Source of the DNA: Bacteroidota bacterium
GTDB lineage: Bacteria; Bacteroidota; Bacteroidia; Bacteroidales; VadinHA17
Direction of reading: 5' to 3'
Assembly (NCBI GenBank): GCA_030631445.1
Contig: DAOVLD010000147.1
Coordinates: forward strand, 1-5,373
Length of the DNA stretch: 5,373 nucleotides
The stretch's first letter is position 1. Each line of letters starts with the position of its first letter. Under the pieces are notes generated by a model, which did no database searches, was not told where the DNA came from, and was given only the letters and a program-made list of their open reading frames with translations. Position numbers and translations under genes: made by a program. Positions 1 to 5,373 of this stretch are shown in pieces.

Positions 1-1373
1 CCGGCACCATGGTCATGTATTGAAACAATGGTATTGACTGAAGATTCTGCAAGCGCTCTTATTGCATTGAACACTCTTTTTTGCATCTCGGGATTGGCTC
101 TTTGCACAGCATTCAGTTCAATTGCATTGTCATATTCACCAGTAGATACAGATGACACAGCTCCTCCTCCCATTCCGATCCGGTAATTATCGCCGCCAAG
201 AAGTATGATCAAATCTCCTTTTTCAGGAATATCTTTCACACTATCGTTAATATTCCCAAAACCAACCCCCCCTGCAAGCATTACCACTTTATCATAGCCC
301 CATTTTTTTTTATCCTCCTGATGTTCAAATGTCAACAAGCTACCACATATCAAAGGTTGTCCGAACTTATTTCCGAAGTCACTTGCCCCATTGGATGCTT
401 TGATCAGAATTTGTTCCGGAGTCTGGTACAACCATTTCCTTTCGGTGAATTTTTCCTCCCACTTCCGGTTTTTCTCAAGACGCGGATAGGCAGTCATATA
501 GACAGCTGTTCCTGCAAGAGGTATTGCAGCTTTCCCGCCTCCTATTCTGTCCCGTATTTCTCCCCCTGTCCCGGTAGATGCTCCGTTGACAGGTTCAACT
601 GTTGTGGGAAAATTATGAGTTTCGGCTTTAAGTGACAGGACGGTTTTAATATCCCGAATTTTGAAAAATGATGCTTCATCCTGTTTCTCCGGCGCAAATT
701 GTTCAACAACAGGACCCTCTGTAAAAGAGCAGTTATCTACATAGGCAGAAACAACTTTGTTAGGATTTATTTTTGTGGTTCGTTTAATGAGTTGAAAAAG
801 GGAAGATTCCATTTCCTTACCATCAATAAGAAACACACCGTTAAAGATCTTATGCCTGCAATGTTCTGAATTAACCTGGGAAAAGCCAAACACTTCACTA
901 TCTGTTAGTTTACGATCCAGTCTTTTACTTAATGACTCCAGGTATTGTATCTCTTCATTATTCAGAGCTAATCCCTCTTTCCTGTTATACTCAGTAATAT
1001 TCTCAATTTCAATTACCGGATCAGGTGTTTTTTCAATAAAAAATAATTGCTGATCAAGATTTTTGTAGTATGCCTGTAACATTGGATCGAATGAAGGATT
1101 TTCTGATTCTGATTTGAAAAATTCCTCTATCCGTTCAATCCCGTCAACTCCCATGTTTTGTGTAATTTCAACTGCGTTAGTACTCCATGGAGTTATCATT
1201 TCTTTTCTGGGTCCGATAAATGGCCCATTTACCCGGTTTCCTTTAAACAAACCGGCACCGTTAAATAACCATTGAATTTTCTTTTCCTGTTCCTCTGAAA
1301 GTTTAGTTTGCGATCCAACTGCTATAATATTATTCTGAGAGGTAATAAAGAAGGTAATCATAGAACCCGGCAT
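1..1373 (-). CDS. purL: Phosphoribosylformylglycinamidine synthase (FGAM synthase), N-terminal part, cut by left edge
   Basis: PurL converts FGAR, ATP and glutamine to FGAM in the fourth step of cytoplasmic de novo purine synthesis. The frame reads without a stop for 457 codons and leaves the window. Visible are an N-terminal segment (residues 5-80) with GPRKEMITPWSTNAVEIT, the signature NSEHCRHK (168-175), the ATP-site stretch KAETHNFPTTVEP (249-261) followed by NGASTGTGGEIRD (263-275), the glycine-rich GGDNYRIGMGGGAVSS, and HDHGAG at the edge. These identify the large single-chain form (about 1,200-1,300 residues in the family), which carries its own C-terminal glutaminase domain; that part lies outside the window. 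The ATG at 1371-1373 is chosen because an in-frame TAA lies at 1377-1379, only one codon upstream. A second ATG at 1359-1361 (residue 5, giving MITFF) is a real alternative. Neither start has a Shine-Dalgarno sequence. The 172-bp gap upstream suggests separate transcription from the barrel gene. Confidence 0.97.
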   Translation of the reverse strand, partial: MPGSMITFFITSQNNIIAVGSQTKLSEEQEKKIQWLFNGAGLFKGNRVNGPFIGPRKEMITPWSTNAVEITQNMGVDGIERIEEFFKSESENPSFDPMLQAYYKNLDQQLFFIEKTPDPVIEIENITEYNRKEGLALNNEEIQYLESLSKRLDRKLTDSEVFGFSQVNSEHCRHKIFNGVFLIDGKEMESSLFQLIKRTTKINPNKVVSAYVDNCSFTEGPVVEQFAPEKQDEASFFKIRDIKTVLSLKAETHNFPTTVEPVNGASTGTGGEIRDRIGGGKAAIPLAGTAVYMTAYPRLEKNRKWEEKFTERKWLYQTPEQILIKASNGASDFGNKFGQPLICGSLLTFEHQEDKKKWGYDKVVMLAGGVGFGNINDSVKDIPEKGDLIILLGGDNYRIGMGGGAVSSVSTGEYDNAIELNAVQRANPEMQKRVFNAIRALAESSVNTIVSIHDHGA

Positions 1374-1395
1374 GTATTAGATTGATAATTTAAAT

Positions 1396-1435
1396 AGTTT
1401 ATTTGTTGATTTGTTGATGAGTTTATTTGTAAGAT
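1396..1435. repeat. Degenerate octamer array, purL-proximal arm
   Basis: Five consecutive 8-base units on the plus strand: AGTTTATT, TGTTGATT, TGTTGATG, AGTTTATT and the more diverged TGTAAGAT. The first four share the pattern wGTTkATk. The array begins 23 bp upstream of the purL start codon. Positions 1396-1425 are an imperfect inverted copy of 1500-1529 (23 of 30 positions match by hand count), so the two arms could pair in the transcript. Function unknown; it may be a slippage-prone intergenic repeat or a structured purL leader. Confidence 0.7.
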
Positions 1436-1489
1436 ATTGAAGTGATACCTAAACAGATAAGCATCAGTGGTCTGTTGAGAAAAAAAACT

Positions 1490-1529
1490 TCTTAACTCCT
1501 AAACTTATCAACTTCTAAACTTATAAACT
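1490..1529. repeat. Degenerate octamer array, inverted arm behind the barrel gene
   Basis: Five perfectly phased 8-base units on the plus strand: TCTTAACT, CCTAAACT, TATCAACT, TCTAAACT and TATAAACT. The preceding AAAAAACT (1482-1489) fits the phase as a sixth, degraded unit. The reverse complement is AGTTTAKA-like, so it is the same octamer family as 1396-1435 in opposite orientation, separated by 54 bp. It starts 16 bp after the stop codon of the barrel gene. The octamers show no coding potential. Confidence 0.72.
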
Positions 1530-1545
1530 CTTCTTTTCGACTCTT

Positions 1546-2226
1546 CTACTTCATTCCTGAAAAAGGCTTAAATCTATAATTTACGCTTATCAGGGCAAAA
1601 TAGTATATGTCTTTTTTGTCTGATGCTTCAGGGGAAAATCCATCCAGATAATCCGAAAGTATAAATCTTCTGCCTACTTCAAAGCTTGCTGCCCATCTCT
1701 TGTTAAACCTATATTGCATACCAAGTCCATATGGAACAACCAGGGAGATTTTGCTATAATCATCGTCAAAGGTATAGTCCTGGTTTCCTGCTTCAGGATT
1801 TGGGTTAGAAAAGATTGTTCCTGCTCCCGTAAATACATATAATCCAAATGTGGGTACATTCAGAACAAGTCCATCCCAATCCTTTCTCCCAAAAAGGTCT
1901 GAATAGAAAAAATAGTACTCAAGCTGGATTGCACTTTCAATAATTTGAGTTTTGTAGCTATATTTCCTCGTGAAGTTTTTAGTACCTTCATCCGTGTCAA
2001 TTCCGACTGCATATGCCAAATTAAGTCTGGCAATAATATAATCATTGACATAATATCTTGCTGCAATAAAACCTACAGGACCGATCCCTCCATCACCAAT
2101 ATCACAAAAAAACATATTCGGTCCACCACCAAGCAGCACTTCCATCTCACACAACTCAGTTCTCTGCGCCAGAATTACACTATTACTAACAATAAGAAAC
2201 AGGATAAAAGTGATGCTTTTTTTCAT
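1546..2226 (-). CDS. Outer-membrane beta-barrel protein, DUF6089-like
   Basis: A 226-residue protein predicted to be exported and inserted in the outer membrane; its substrate or role is unknown. Residues 1-20 form a signal peptide (MKKS, hydrophobic core 5-19, probable cleavage LA|Q at 20/21). The mature part alternates aromatic and hydrophobic residues as in beta-strands, with strand-like segments near 28-40, 51-60, 64-73, 97-107, 126-135, 160-173, 178-189 and 208-219. It ends close to an aromatic strand (YYFALISVNYRF), as barrel proteins do. The stretch VVPYGLGMQYRF (163-174) followed by FEVGRRF and SDYLDG (182-196) resembles the C-terminal half of the Bacteroidota DUF6089 family, and the length fits. 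Two cysteines (26 and 41) lie in the first mature strand region. The ATG is followed by two Lys codons and has no Shine-Dalgarno. Gaps of 160 and 172 bp on either side suggest it is transcribed alone. Membership of DUF6089 rather than another small barrel family is less certain than the barrel call. Confidence 0.85.
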   Translation of the reverse strand: MKKSITFILFLIVSNSVILAQRTELCEMEVLLGGGPNMFFCDIGDGGIGPVGFIAARYYVNDYIIARLNLAYAVGIDTDEGTKNFTRKYSYKTQIIESAIQLEYYFFYSDLFGRKDWDGLVLNVPTFGLYVFTGAGTIFSNPNPEAGNQDYTFDDDYSKISLVVPYGLGMQYRFNKRWAASFEVGRRFILSDYLDGFSPEASDKKDIYYFALISVNYRFKPFSGMK

Positions 2227-2253
2227 TTCGGCAATTTGTTATGTTATTAACTT

Positions 2254-2268
2254 TTGCCTGAATGGCAA
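2254..2268 (-). other. Small hairpin in the leader of the barrel gene
   Basis: In the transcript, TTGCC (2268-2264) and GGCAA (2258-2254) flank a 5-base loop, ending 27 bases before the start codon. A second TTGCC (2234-2230) lies 3 bases before the ATG and could pair with the same GGCAA instead. Stems of only 5 bp are weak and may be chance. Confidence 0.25.
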
Positions 2269-2359
2269 TAAATGAGGTTTACATAATTTCAGTCAACCAT
2301 AATACCTTTTTCGAACTATTTTAAGTACTGACAACAATTGAGTCTGAGCAATATGAAAC

Positions 2360-2386
2360 ACAGAGAAAGATTTATCCTTTTACTGT
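2360..2386 (-). terminator. Weak AT-rich hairpin directly after floA
   Basis: Reading the minus strand right after the floA stop codon, ACAG, two unpaired bases, AAAG, a 7-base loop, CTTT, two unpaired bases and CTGT form a two-part stem of 4 + 4 bp. It is followed by GTTTC rather than a clean T-run, so it is a poor intrinsic terminator. Its position at the end of the nfeD-floA unit is its best support. Confidence 0.25.
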
Positions 2387-3379
2387 CTATTTATCCTTTG
2401 GCTTGCCGGTATTTCCTTTCCCCGGCTGCGCGATAGAATCTCTCATTGATGTATCAGCCTGAATGTTTTTAAATTTGTAGTAGTCCATAATTCCCAGGTT
2501 TCCTACTTTAAATGCCTCTGCAATAGCCAGTGGCACTTTCACCTCTGCCTCAATAACCTTTGCTTTTGCTTCCTGAGCCTTGGCTTTCATTTCCTGTTCA
2601 ACAGCAACTGCCATTGCGCGTCTCTCTTCTGCCCTTGCCTGTGCAATATTCTTATCAGCATTAGCCTGGTCCATTTGCAGTACTGCCCCGATATTTTTAC
2701 CAATATCTATATCCGCGATATCGATCGAAAGGATTTCAAATGCTGTACCGGCATCAAGTCCTTTTTCCAGCACTACCCTTGATATTGAATCCGGATTTTC
2801 AAGAACGGCTTTATGGGAAGTGGAGGATCCGATTGAGGACACTATTCCTTCTCCTACTCTTGCAAGCACAGTTTCCTCTCCTGCTCCACCAACCAGTTGT
2901 TTAATATTTGCACGTACAGTTACCCTCGCTTTACAAACCAGTTGAATTCCGTCCTTAGCTACAGCCGTAACCGGCGGTGTATCTATTACCTTAGGGTTAA
3001 CTGACATCTGAACGGCATCAAGTACATCGCGTCCGGCAAGATCAATTGCCGTTGCCATCTGGAAAGGCAATTCAATATTAGCTTTTGATGCCGACACAAG
3101 TGCATGAACTACCTGGGTCACATGCCCGCCCGCAAGAAAATGTGCTTCAAGATCATCTCTTATAAGTTCAAGACCGGCTTTCCATCCCTCAATCATAGCA
3201 CCAACTATAATTGAAGGTGGCACTTTTCTCCACCTCATAAAAACAAGCTGCAGAAGCGATATTCGTACCCCTGATACCAATGCCTGGAACCACAGTCCTA
3301 CTGGGATCAAATATAAGATAAACCACAATAGAATAATTGAACCGATAATTATTAATACATACATGCCAATTCCTTCCAT
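2387..3379 (-). CDS. floA: Flotillin-like protein FloA
   Basis: FloA is a bacterial flotillin homologue (the YqfA/UPF0365 family) that forms membrane-attached oligomers and affects membrane fluidity and the assembly of membrane complexes. The 330 residues match the family length of about 330. Residues 6-37 are the hydrophobic N-terminal membrane segment. The rest is the highly conserved SPFH-like body, including [20 protein letters not shown] (111-130), [20 protein letters not shown] (155-174), [11 protein letters not shown] (177-187) and [20 protein letters not shown] (213-232). An Ala/Glu/Lys-rich helix (240-285, with [19 protein letters not shown]) is the flotillin-type coiled-coil region. 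The conserved [18 protein letters not shown] follows, and the last 14 residues are a polar Gly/Lys/Pro tail. It lies 5 bp behind nfeD, the usual arrangement, so the two are almost certainly co-transcribed. The start at 3377-3379 fits this spacing; an in-frame ATG at 3362-3364 (residue 6) is an alternative. Confidence 0.96.
   Translation of the reverse strand: MEGIGMYVLIIIGSIILLWFILYLIPVGLWFQALVSGVRISLLQLVFMRWRKVPPSIIVGAMIEGWKAGLELIRDDLEAHFLAGGHVTQVVHALVSASKANIELPFQMATAIDLAGRDVLDAVQMSVNPKVIDTPPVTAVAKDGIQLVCKARVTVRANIKQLVGGAGEETVLARVGEGIVSSIGSSTSHKAVLENPDSISRVVLEKGLDAGTAFEILSIDIADIDIGKNIGAVLQMDQANADKNIAQARAEERRAMAVAVEQEMKAKAQEAKAKVIEAEVKVPLAIAEAFKVGNLGIMDYYKFKNIQADTSMRDSIAQPGKGNTGKPKDK
3371..3377 (-). 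promoter_or_regulatory. Possible Shine-Dalgarno for an internal floA start
   Basis: GGAAGGA lies 6 bases before the in-frame ATG at 3362-3364 (Met6 of the floA product). It overlaps the first codons of the longer reading. The upstream ATG (3377-3379) has no purine-rich box before it (sequence AACTAATTATC). Starting at Met6 would remove only MEGIG and leave the membrane segment intact. Bacteroidota rely little on Shine-Dalgarno pairing, so this does not settle the start. Confidence 0.3.
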
Positions 3380-3384
3380 GATAA

Positions 3385-3858
3385 TTAGTTTTTTAATTTA
3401 ACAACAAGTTTATTACTTAATACTTTTATTACTTCAATATCAGTTTTCTGATCGATATATTTATTAAGAGACTGAGCTTCAAAATAATTCCCGTTGATCA
3501 CCACTTTCCCTATCGGATTCAGCCTGGTAACTGTTTTTCCTACATCTCCAATCTTTACCTCTGTTCCTGTCTGGTCAACAATATTTACTTTACCTGAAAT
3601 GTCTTTCTGTAACATTATTTTTCGCCAGGTTCCTGATTTCAGAACAATAAAAACCGTTAGAAACGAAATTAGCGCTGTTCCGAGCAAGGTGAAATTTCCA
3701 ATGGCTGATCCATGATAATGATATGACATAATTACACCACCGACAATCAGGATAGCTCCTCCAATACCAGCCACAGTAATTCCGGGAATAAGCAGGAACT
3801 CTATTAAAAACAACAAAATACCCAGTAAAATAAGAATTATTATTACAGTAATTGACAT
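3385..3858 (-). CDS. Short NfeD-family membrane protein, partner of FloA
   Basis: NfeD proteins are membrane partners of flotillin/SPFH proteins and are generally encoded beside them. This is the short form, 157 residues: it lacks the N-terminal ClpP-like serine protease domain of the long form. It has three hydrophobic membrane segments (about 3-24, 26-47 and 55-74) and a soluble C-terminal domain (about 85-157) of the NfeD OB-fold type. Recognisable there are [27 protein letters not shown] (in two parts, 104-116 and 117-130) and the closing strands [15 protein letters not shown]. The start is taken as the ATG at 3856-3858; the frame also allows a TTG two codons upstream (3862-3864), which would add Leu-Lys as Met-Lys, but ATG is preferred. 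The stop is 5 bp before floA, indicating one operon, and the SPOR gene ends 51 bp upstream. Confidence 0.92.
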   Translation of the reverse strand: MSITVIIILILLGILLFLIEFLLIPGITVAGIGGAILIVGGVIMSYHYHGSAIGNFTLLGTALISFLTVFIVLKSGTWRKIMLQKDISGKVNIVDQTGTEVKIGDVGKTVTRLNPIGKVVINGNYFEAQSLNKYIDQKTDIEVIKVLSNKLVVKLKN

Positions 3859-3884
3859 TTTCAAATTTATTAAAAACGATTATT

Positions 3885-3892
3885 CAAATGTA
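3885..3892 (-). promoter_or_regulatory. Candidate Bacteroidota -7 element before nfeD-floA
   Basis: TACATTTG on the minus strand matches the TAnnTTTG -7 consensus of the Bacteroidota housekeeping sigma factor. It would place a transcript start roughly 20 bases before the nfeD ATG. No TTTG at the expected -33 spacing is seen upstream, in the end of the SPOR gene. In such an AT-rich gap a chance match is likely, so read-through from the SPOR gene remains equally possible. Confidence 0.25.
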
Positions 3893-3909
3893 TCAAAATC
3901 ATTTATTAA

Positions 3910-5373
3910 TTAATCATTTTCCAGATTTTTTGCCCTGTTTAGCGAAACTTTCCTGCCTTCAAAATATGCAACAATATAAGCATCGGAAAATCCCTGATTC
4001 CGCACATCATTTAATGCAGATCGTGCAGCTTCATGGGTCTTAAACAATCCGGCAAAGTAACGTGTAATATTAGTATTAATGACCTTTTCAGTAGTTATAG
4101 GCATCAGCCCTTTGAAGTAATCGTATTGAACCTGTTTGCTGAAAGCTGCAACCTGTATCCTATAAACCAATCGTCTGGGAAGGTCCTTATTTTCAGGGAA
4201 AGGGTTTGCAACAGAATAGGGTGATTTTCGCAATATCTGAAACCCATAATTAAGTCTTCCTGTTTCAGTGGTTTTTTCTTCTATAGCATCTTTCTGAATC
4301 ACAGTTTCCGGTTTAGTCATTTCTTTACCGGGCATTTCAGGCTTTTCTTCTGTTACGGCTAAAACAGGTTGTTCTTCAGTGATTTCATCCATTGAAAGGG
4401 GTTTTTCCTTTTCTTCCGGAACAGCAATCATTGTATCTTTGGCAATTAAAACTGGTTTCTCAGACACCTTCGGAATACTTGCTAATTTTTGTTTAGTCTT
4501 TACCGGGGTTTTACCTGCATATATATCAAAAGCTTTTTTCTGATTCTGCAAAGCCAGCAATTCATAAGCGTTTGCTTTCAGTAGGTTATCAAATTTTTCT
4601 TCTTCCTTTGAAGAATCATTCCCTTTTTTAGTAAACTCAATAGCTGTTTCTATGTTACTATCAGCCAGTTCCTGAAATTTCAATGCATTCTTTTGTAATT
4701 CATTAGTGATATTTTCAGCATTCCAATCCGCCAGAACGTCCTTAAAGACTATATATTTCATAGCATTACCTTCCTGATAATATTTCGAAGCAAAAATGAC
4801 TTTCTTTTTAATCTTACTCTCAAGATTTAATATCTCTTTCTGGCTCTTTTTCTTGTCTTTTGTATTGGTCAGACTACTATTTCTAACCTTTTCTCTTTCA
4901 AGATCTGTCTGAAATGAAGAAACATCTTTCATACAATTGTCACCTTCTTTAATATAACCTTCACCATCATAAATAATTCTCAGGTCCCGAGATCTAAAAA
5001 ATTTATTATAGTCATTAGTATTGTAAAACTCATCATTCGTTCTTTGCTCCTCAAAAGGTTTTACCTCCTCAAGATGTTCAATAAACTGTTGGCTTTCGAT
5101 ATGATTAAGATTTTGTTCGAAAGAGCTTAAAGCAGCGTCAGGTTTTCCTTTCATCTCCTGTTCAAGATCTTTCACACGTAAATATAATGCATCAGCTTTT
5201 GTTTGGAAATTATGGGCTTCTTCTTCACACAGGAGGATTTCTTTTTCAACTTTTTCACGTTCTCCCTGACTTGATATCTGAGGCAAATATTGTCTACTTT
5301 CATTCGATCGCCTTCTTACCGAATCAGCTTTAATCTGCCATTTCAAGGCTTCTTTAACGAGTTCATCATAACC
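3910..5373 (-). CDS. Helical-repeat protein with C-terminal SPOR domain, N-terminus cut by right edge
   Basis: SPOR domains bind peptidoglycan, typically strands stripped of stem peptides, so this is probably a periplasmic envelope protein; its exact role is unknown. The frame stays open to the window edge (it enters as GYDELVKEA), so the 5' end and any signal peptide are missing. A TTG at 5344-5346 is not the real start. Of the 487 visible residues, about 1-288 are charged, helix-rich sequence with three related units near 13-66, 140-202 and 231-287. Residues 288-399 are a Pro/Glu/Lys/Thr-rich linker holding SPYSVANPFPENKDLP just before the SPOR domain. The SPOR domain (about 403-480) shows YRIQVAAF, the central TRYFAGLFKTHEAARSAL and GFSDAYIVAYFEGRKV, the form common in Bacteroidota. 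It precedes nfeD by 51 bp on the same strand and may share its transcript. A TPR-like fold for the helical part is possible but not shown. Confidence 0.88.
   Translation of the reverse strand, partial: GYDELVKEALKWQIKADSVRRRSNESRQYLPQISSQGEREKVEKEILLCEEEAHNFQTKADALYLRVKDLEQEMKGKPDAALSSFEQNLNHIESQQFIEHLEEVKPFEEQRTNDEFYNTNDYNKFFRSRDLRIIYDGEGYIKEGDNCMKDVSSFQTDLEREKVRNSSLTNTKDKKKSQKEILNLESKIKKKVIFASKYYQEGNAMKYIVFKDVLADWNAENITNELQKNALKFQELADSNIETAIEFTKKGNDSSKEEEKFDNLLKANAYELLALQNQKKAFDIYAGKTPVKTKQKLASIPKVSEKPVLIAKDTMIAVPEEKEKPLSMDEITEEQPVLAVTEEKPEMPGKEMTKPETVIQKDAIEEKTTETGRLNYGFQILRKSPYSVANPFPENKDLPRRLVYRIQVAAFSKQVQYDYFKGLMPITTEKVINTNITRYFAGLFKTHEAARSALNDVRNQGFSDAYIVAYFEGRKVSLNRAKNLEND
4177..4512 (-). 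other. Low-complexity Pro/Glu/Lys/Thr linker in the SPOR protein
   Basis: This segment encodes about 112 residues rich in Glu, Lys, Pro and Thr, with recurring EEK and KP blocks (such as PEEKEKP, TEEQPV and TEEKPEMP). It joins the helical units to the SPOR domain. Such disordered spacers are usual in SPOR proteins and probably let the domain reach the peptidoglycan. The loose EEK/EEQ-P recurrence suggests growth by slippage. Confidence 0.55.

Noticed and set aside
321..635. Plus-strand open frame of 104 codons
   Set aside because: It is antisense to purL, over its ATP-site coding region, which is intact and conserved. The product has no recognisable features.
1482..1489. T-run in the minus-strand transcript as terminator for the barrel gene
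   Set aside because: The preceding stem would have to come from degenerate AT-rich octamers within one arm; no GC-rich hairpin lies directly before the T-run.
1396..1529. Possible CRISPR-like array
   Set aside because: Units are 8 bases, contiguous and degenerate, with no spacers of regular length and no cas gene in view.
1945..2250. Plus-strand open frame of 101 codons across the start of the barrel gene
   Set aside because: It overlaps the signal peptide and first strands of a convincing exported protein on the other strand, and has no family resemblance itself.
2580..2945. Plus-strand open frame of 121 codons opposite floA
   Set aside because: It lies wholly inside the strongly conserved floA gene on the other strand, and its Ser/Ala/Ile-rich product mirrors the floA codons. 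It is a shadow frame.
3862..3869. TAAATTTG as a second -7 promoter element before nfeD
   Set aside because: It matches TAnnTTTG but would put the transcript start at or inside the nfeD ATG, and the upstream TTTG at 3894-3897 is 24 bases away, longer than the usual 19-21.
5339..5346. Start of the SPOR gene inside the window (TTG at 5344-5346)
   Set aside because: The reading frame continues open to the window edge with similar helical, charged sequence (GYDELVKEA), and no signal peptide is seen, so the gene is truncated by the edge.

Overview
The window looks like ordinary chromosomal DNA of a Bacteroidota member, probably of the Bacteroidales/Marinilabiliales kind. Four things suggest this: the large single-chain PurL, an outer-membrane barrel protein with a typical '..LA|Q' signal peptide and a DUF6089-like C-terminus, a SPOR protein of the type common in this phylum, and AT-rich start regions mostly without Shine-Dalgarno sequences. 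The assignment comes from recognising families by eye; no search was run.

Every supported gene is on the minus strand, so transcription runs from the right edge to the left. First comes the C-terminal 487 residues of a helical-repeat protein ending in a SPOR domain, cut by the right edge (3910-5373). After 51 bp follow a short NfeD protein (3385-3858) and, 5 bp later, the flotillin-like FloA (2387-3379). A 160-bp gap leads to a small outer-membrane beta-barrel protein (1546-2226). A 172-bp gap carrying two opposed arrays of a degenerate 8-bp repeat leads to the first 457 residues of purL (1-1373), cut by the left edge.

The nfeD-floA pair is a membrane-organisation module: FloA forms membrane-associated assemblies and NfeD is its usual membrane partner. 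The SPOR protein just upstream probably works in the cell envelope at sites of peptidoglycan remodelling, so the three may form an envelope operon. The barrel protein and purL look like separate units. PurL is a housekeeping enzyme of purine synthesis.

I found no mobile element, CRISPR array, RNA gene or clearly new system. The most unusual items are the opposed octamer arrays between the barrel gene and purL, and a roughly 50-60-residue helical unit seen three times in the SPOR protein. No stretch longer than 300 bases lacks a gene.
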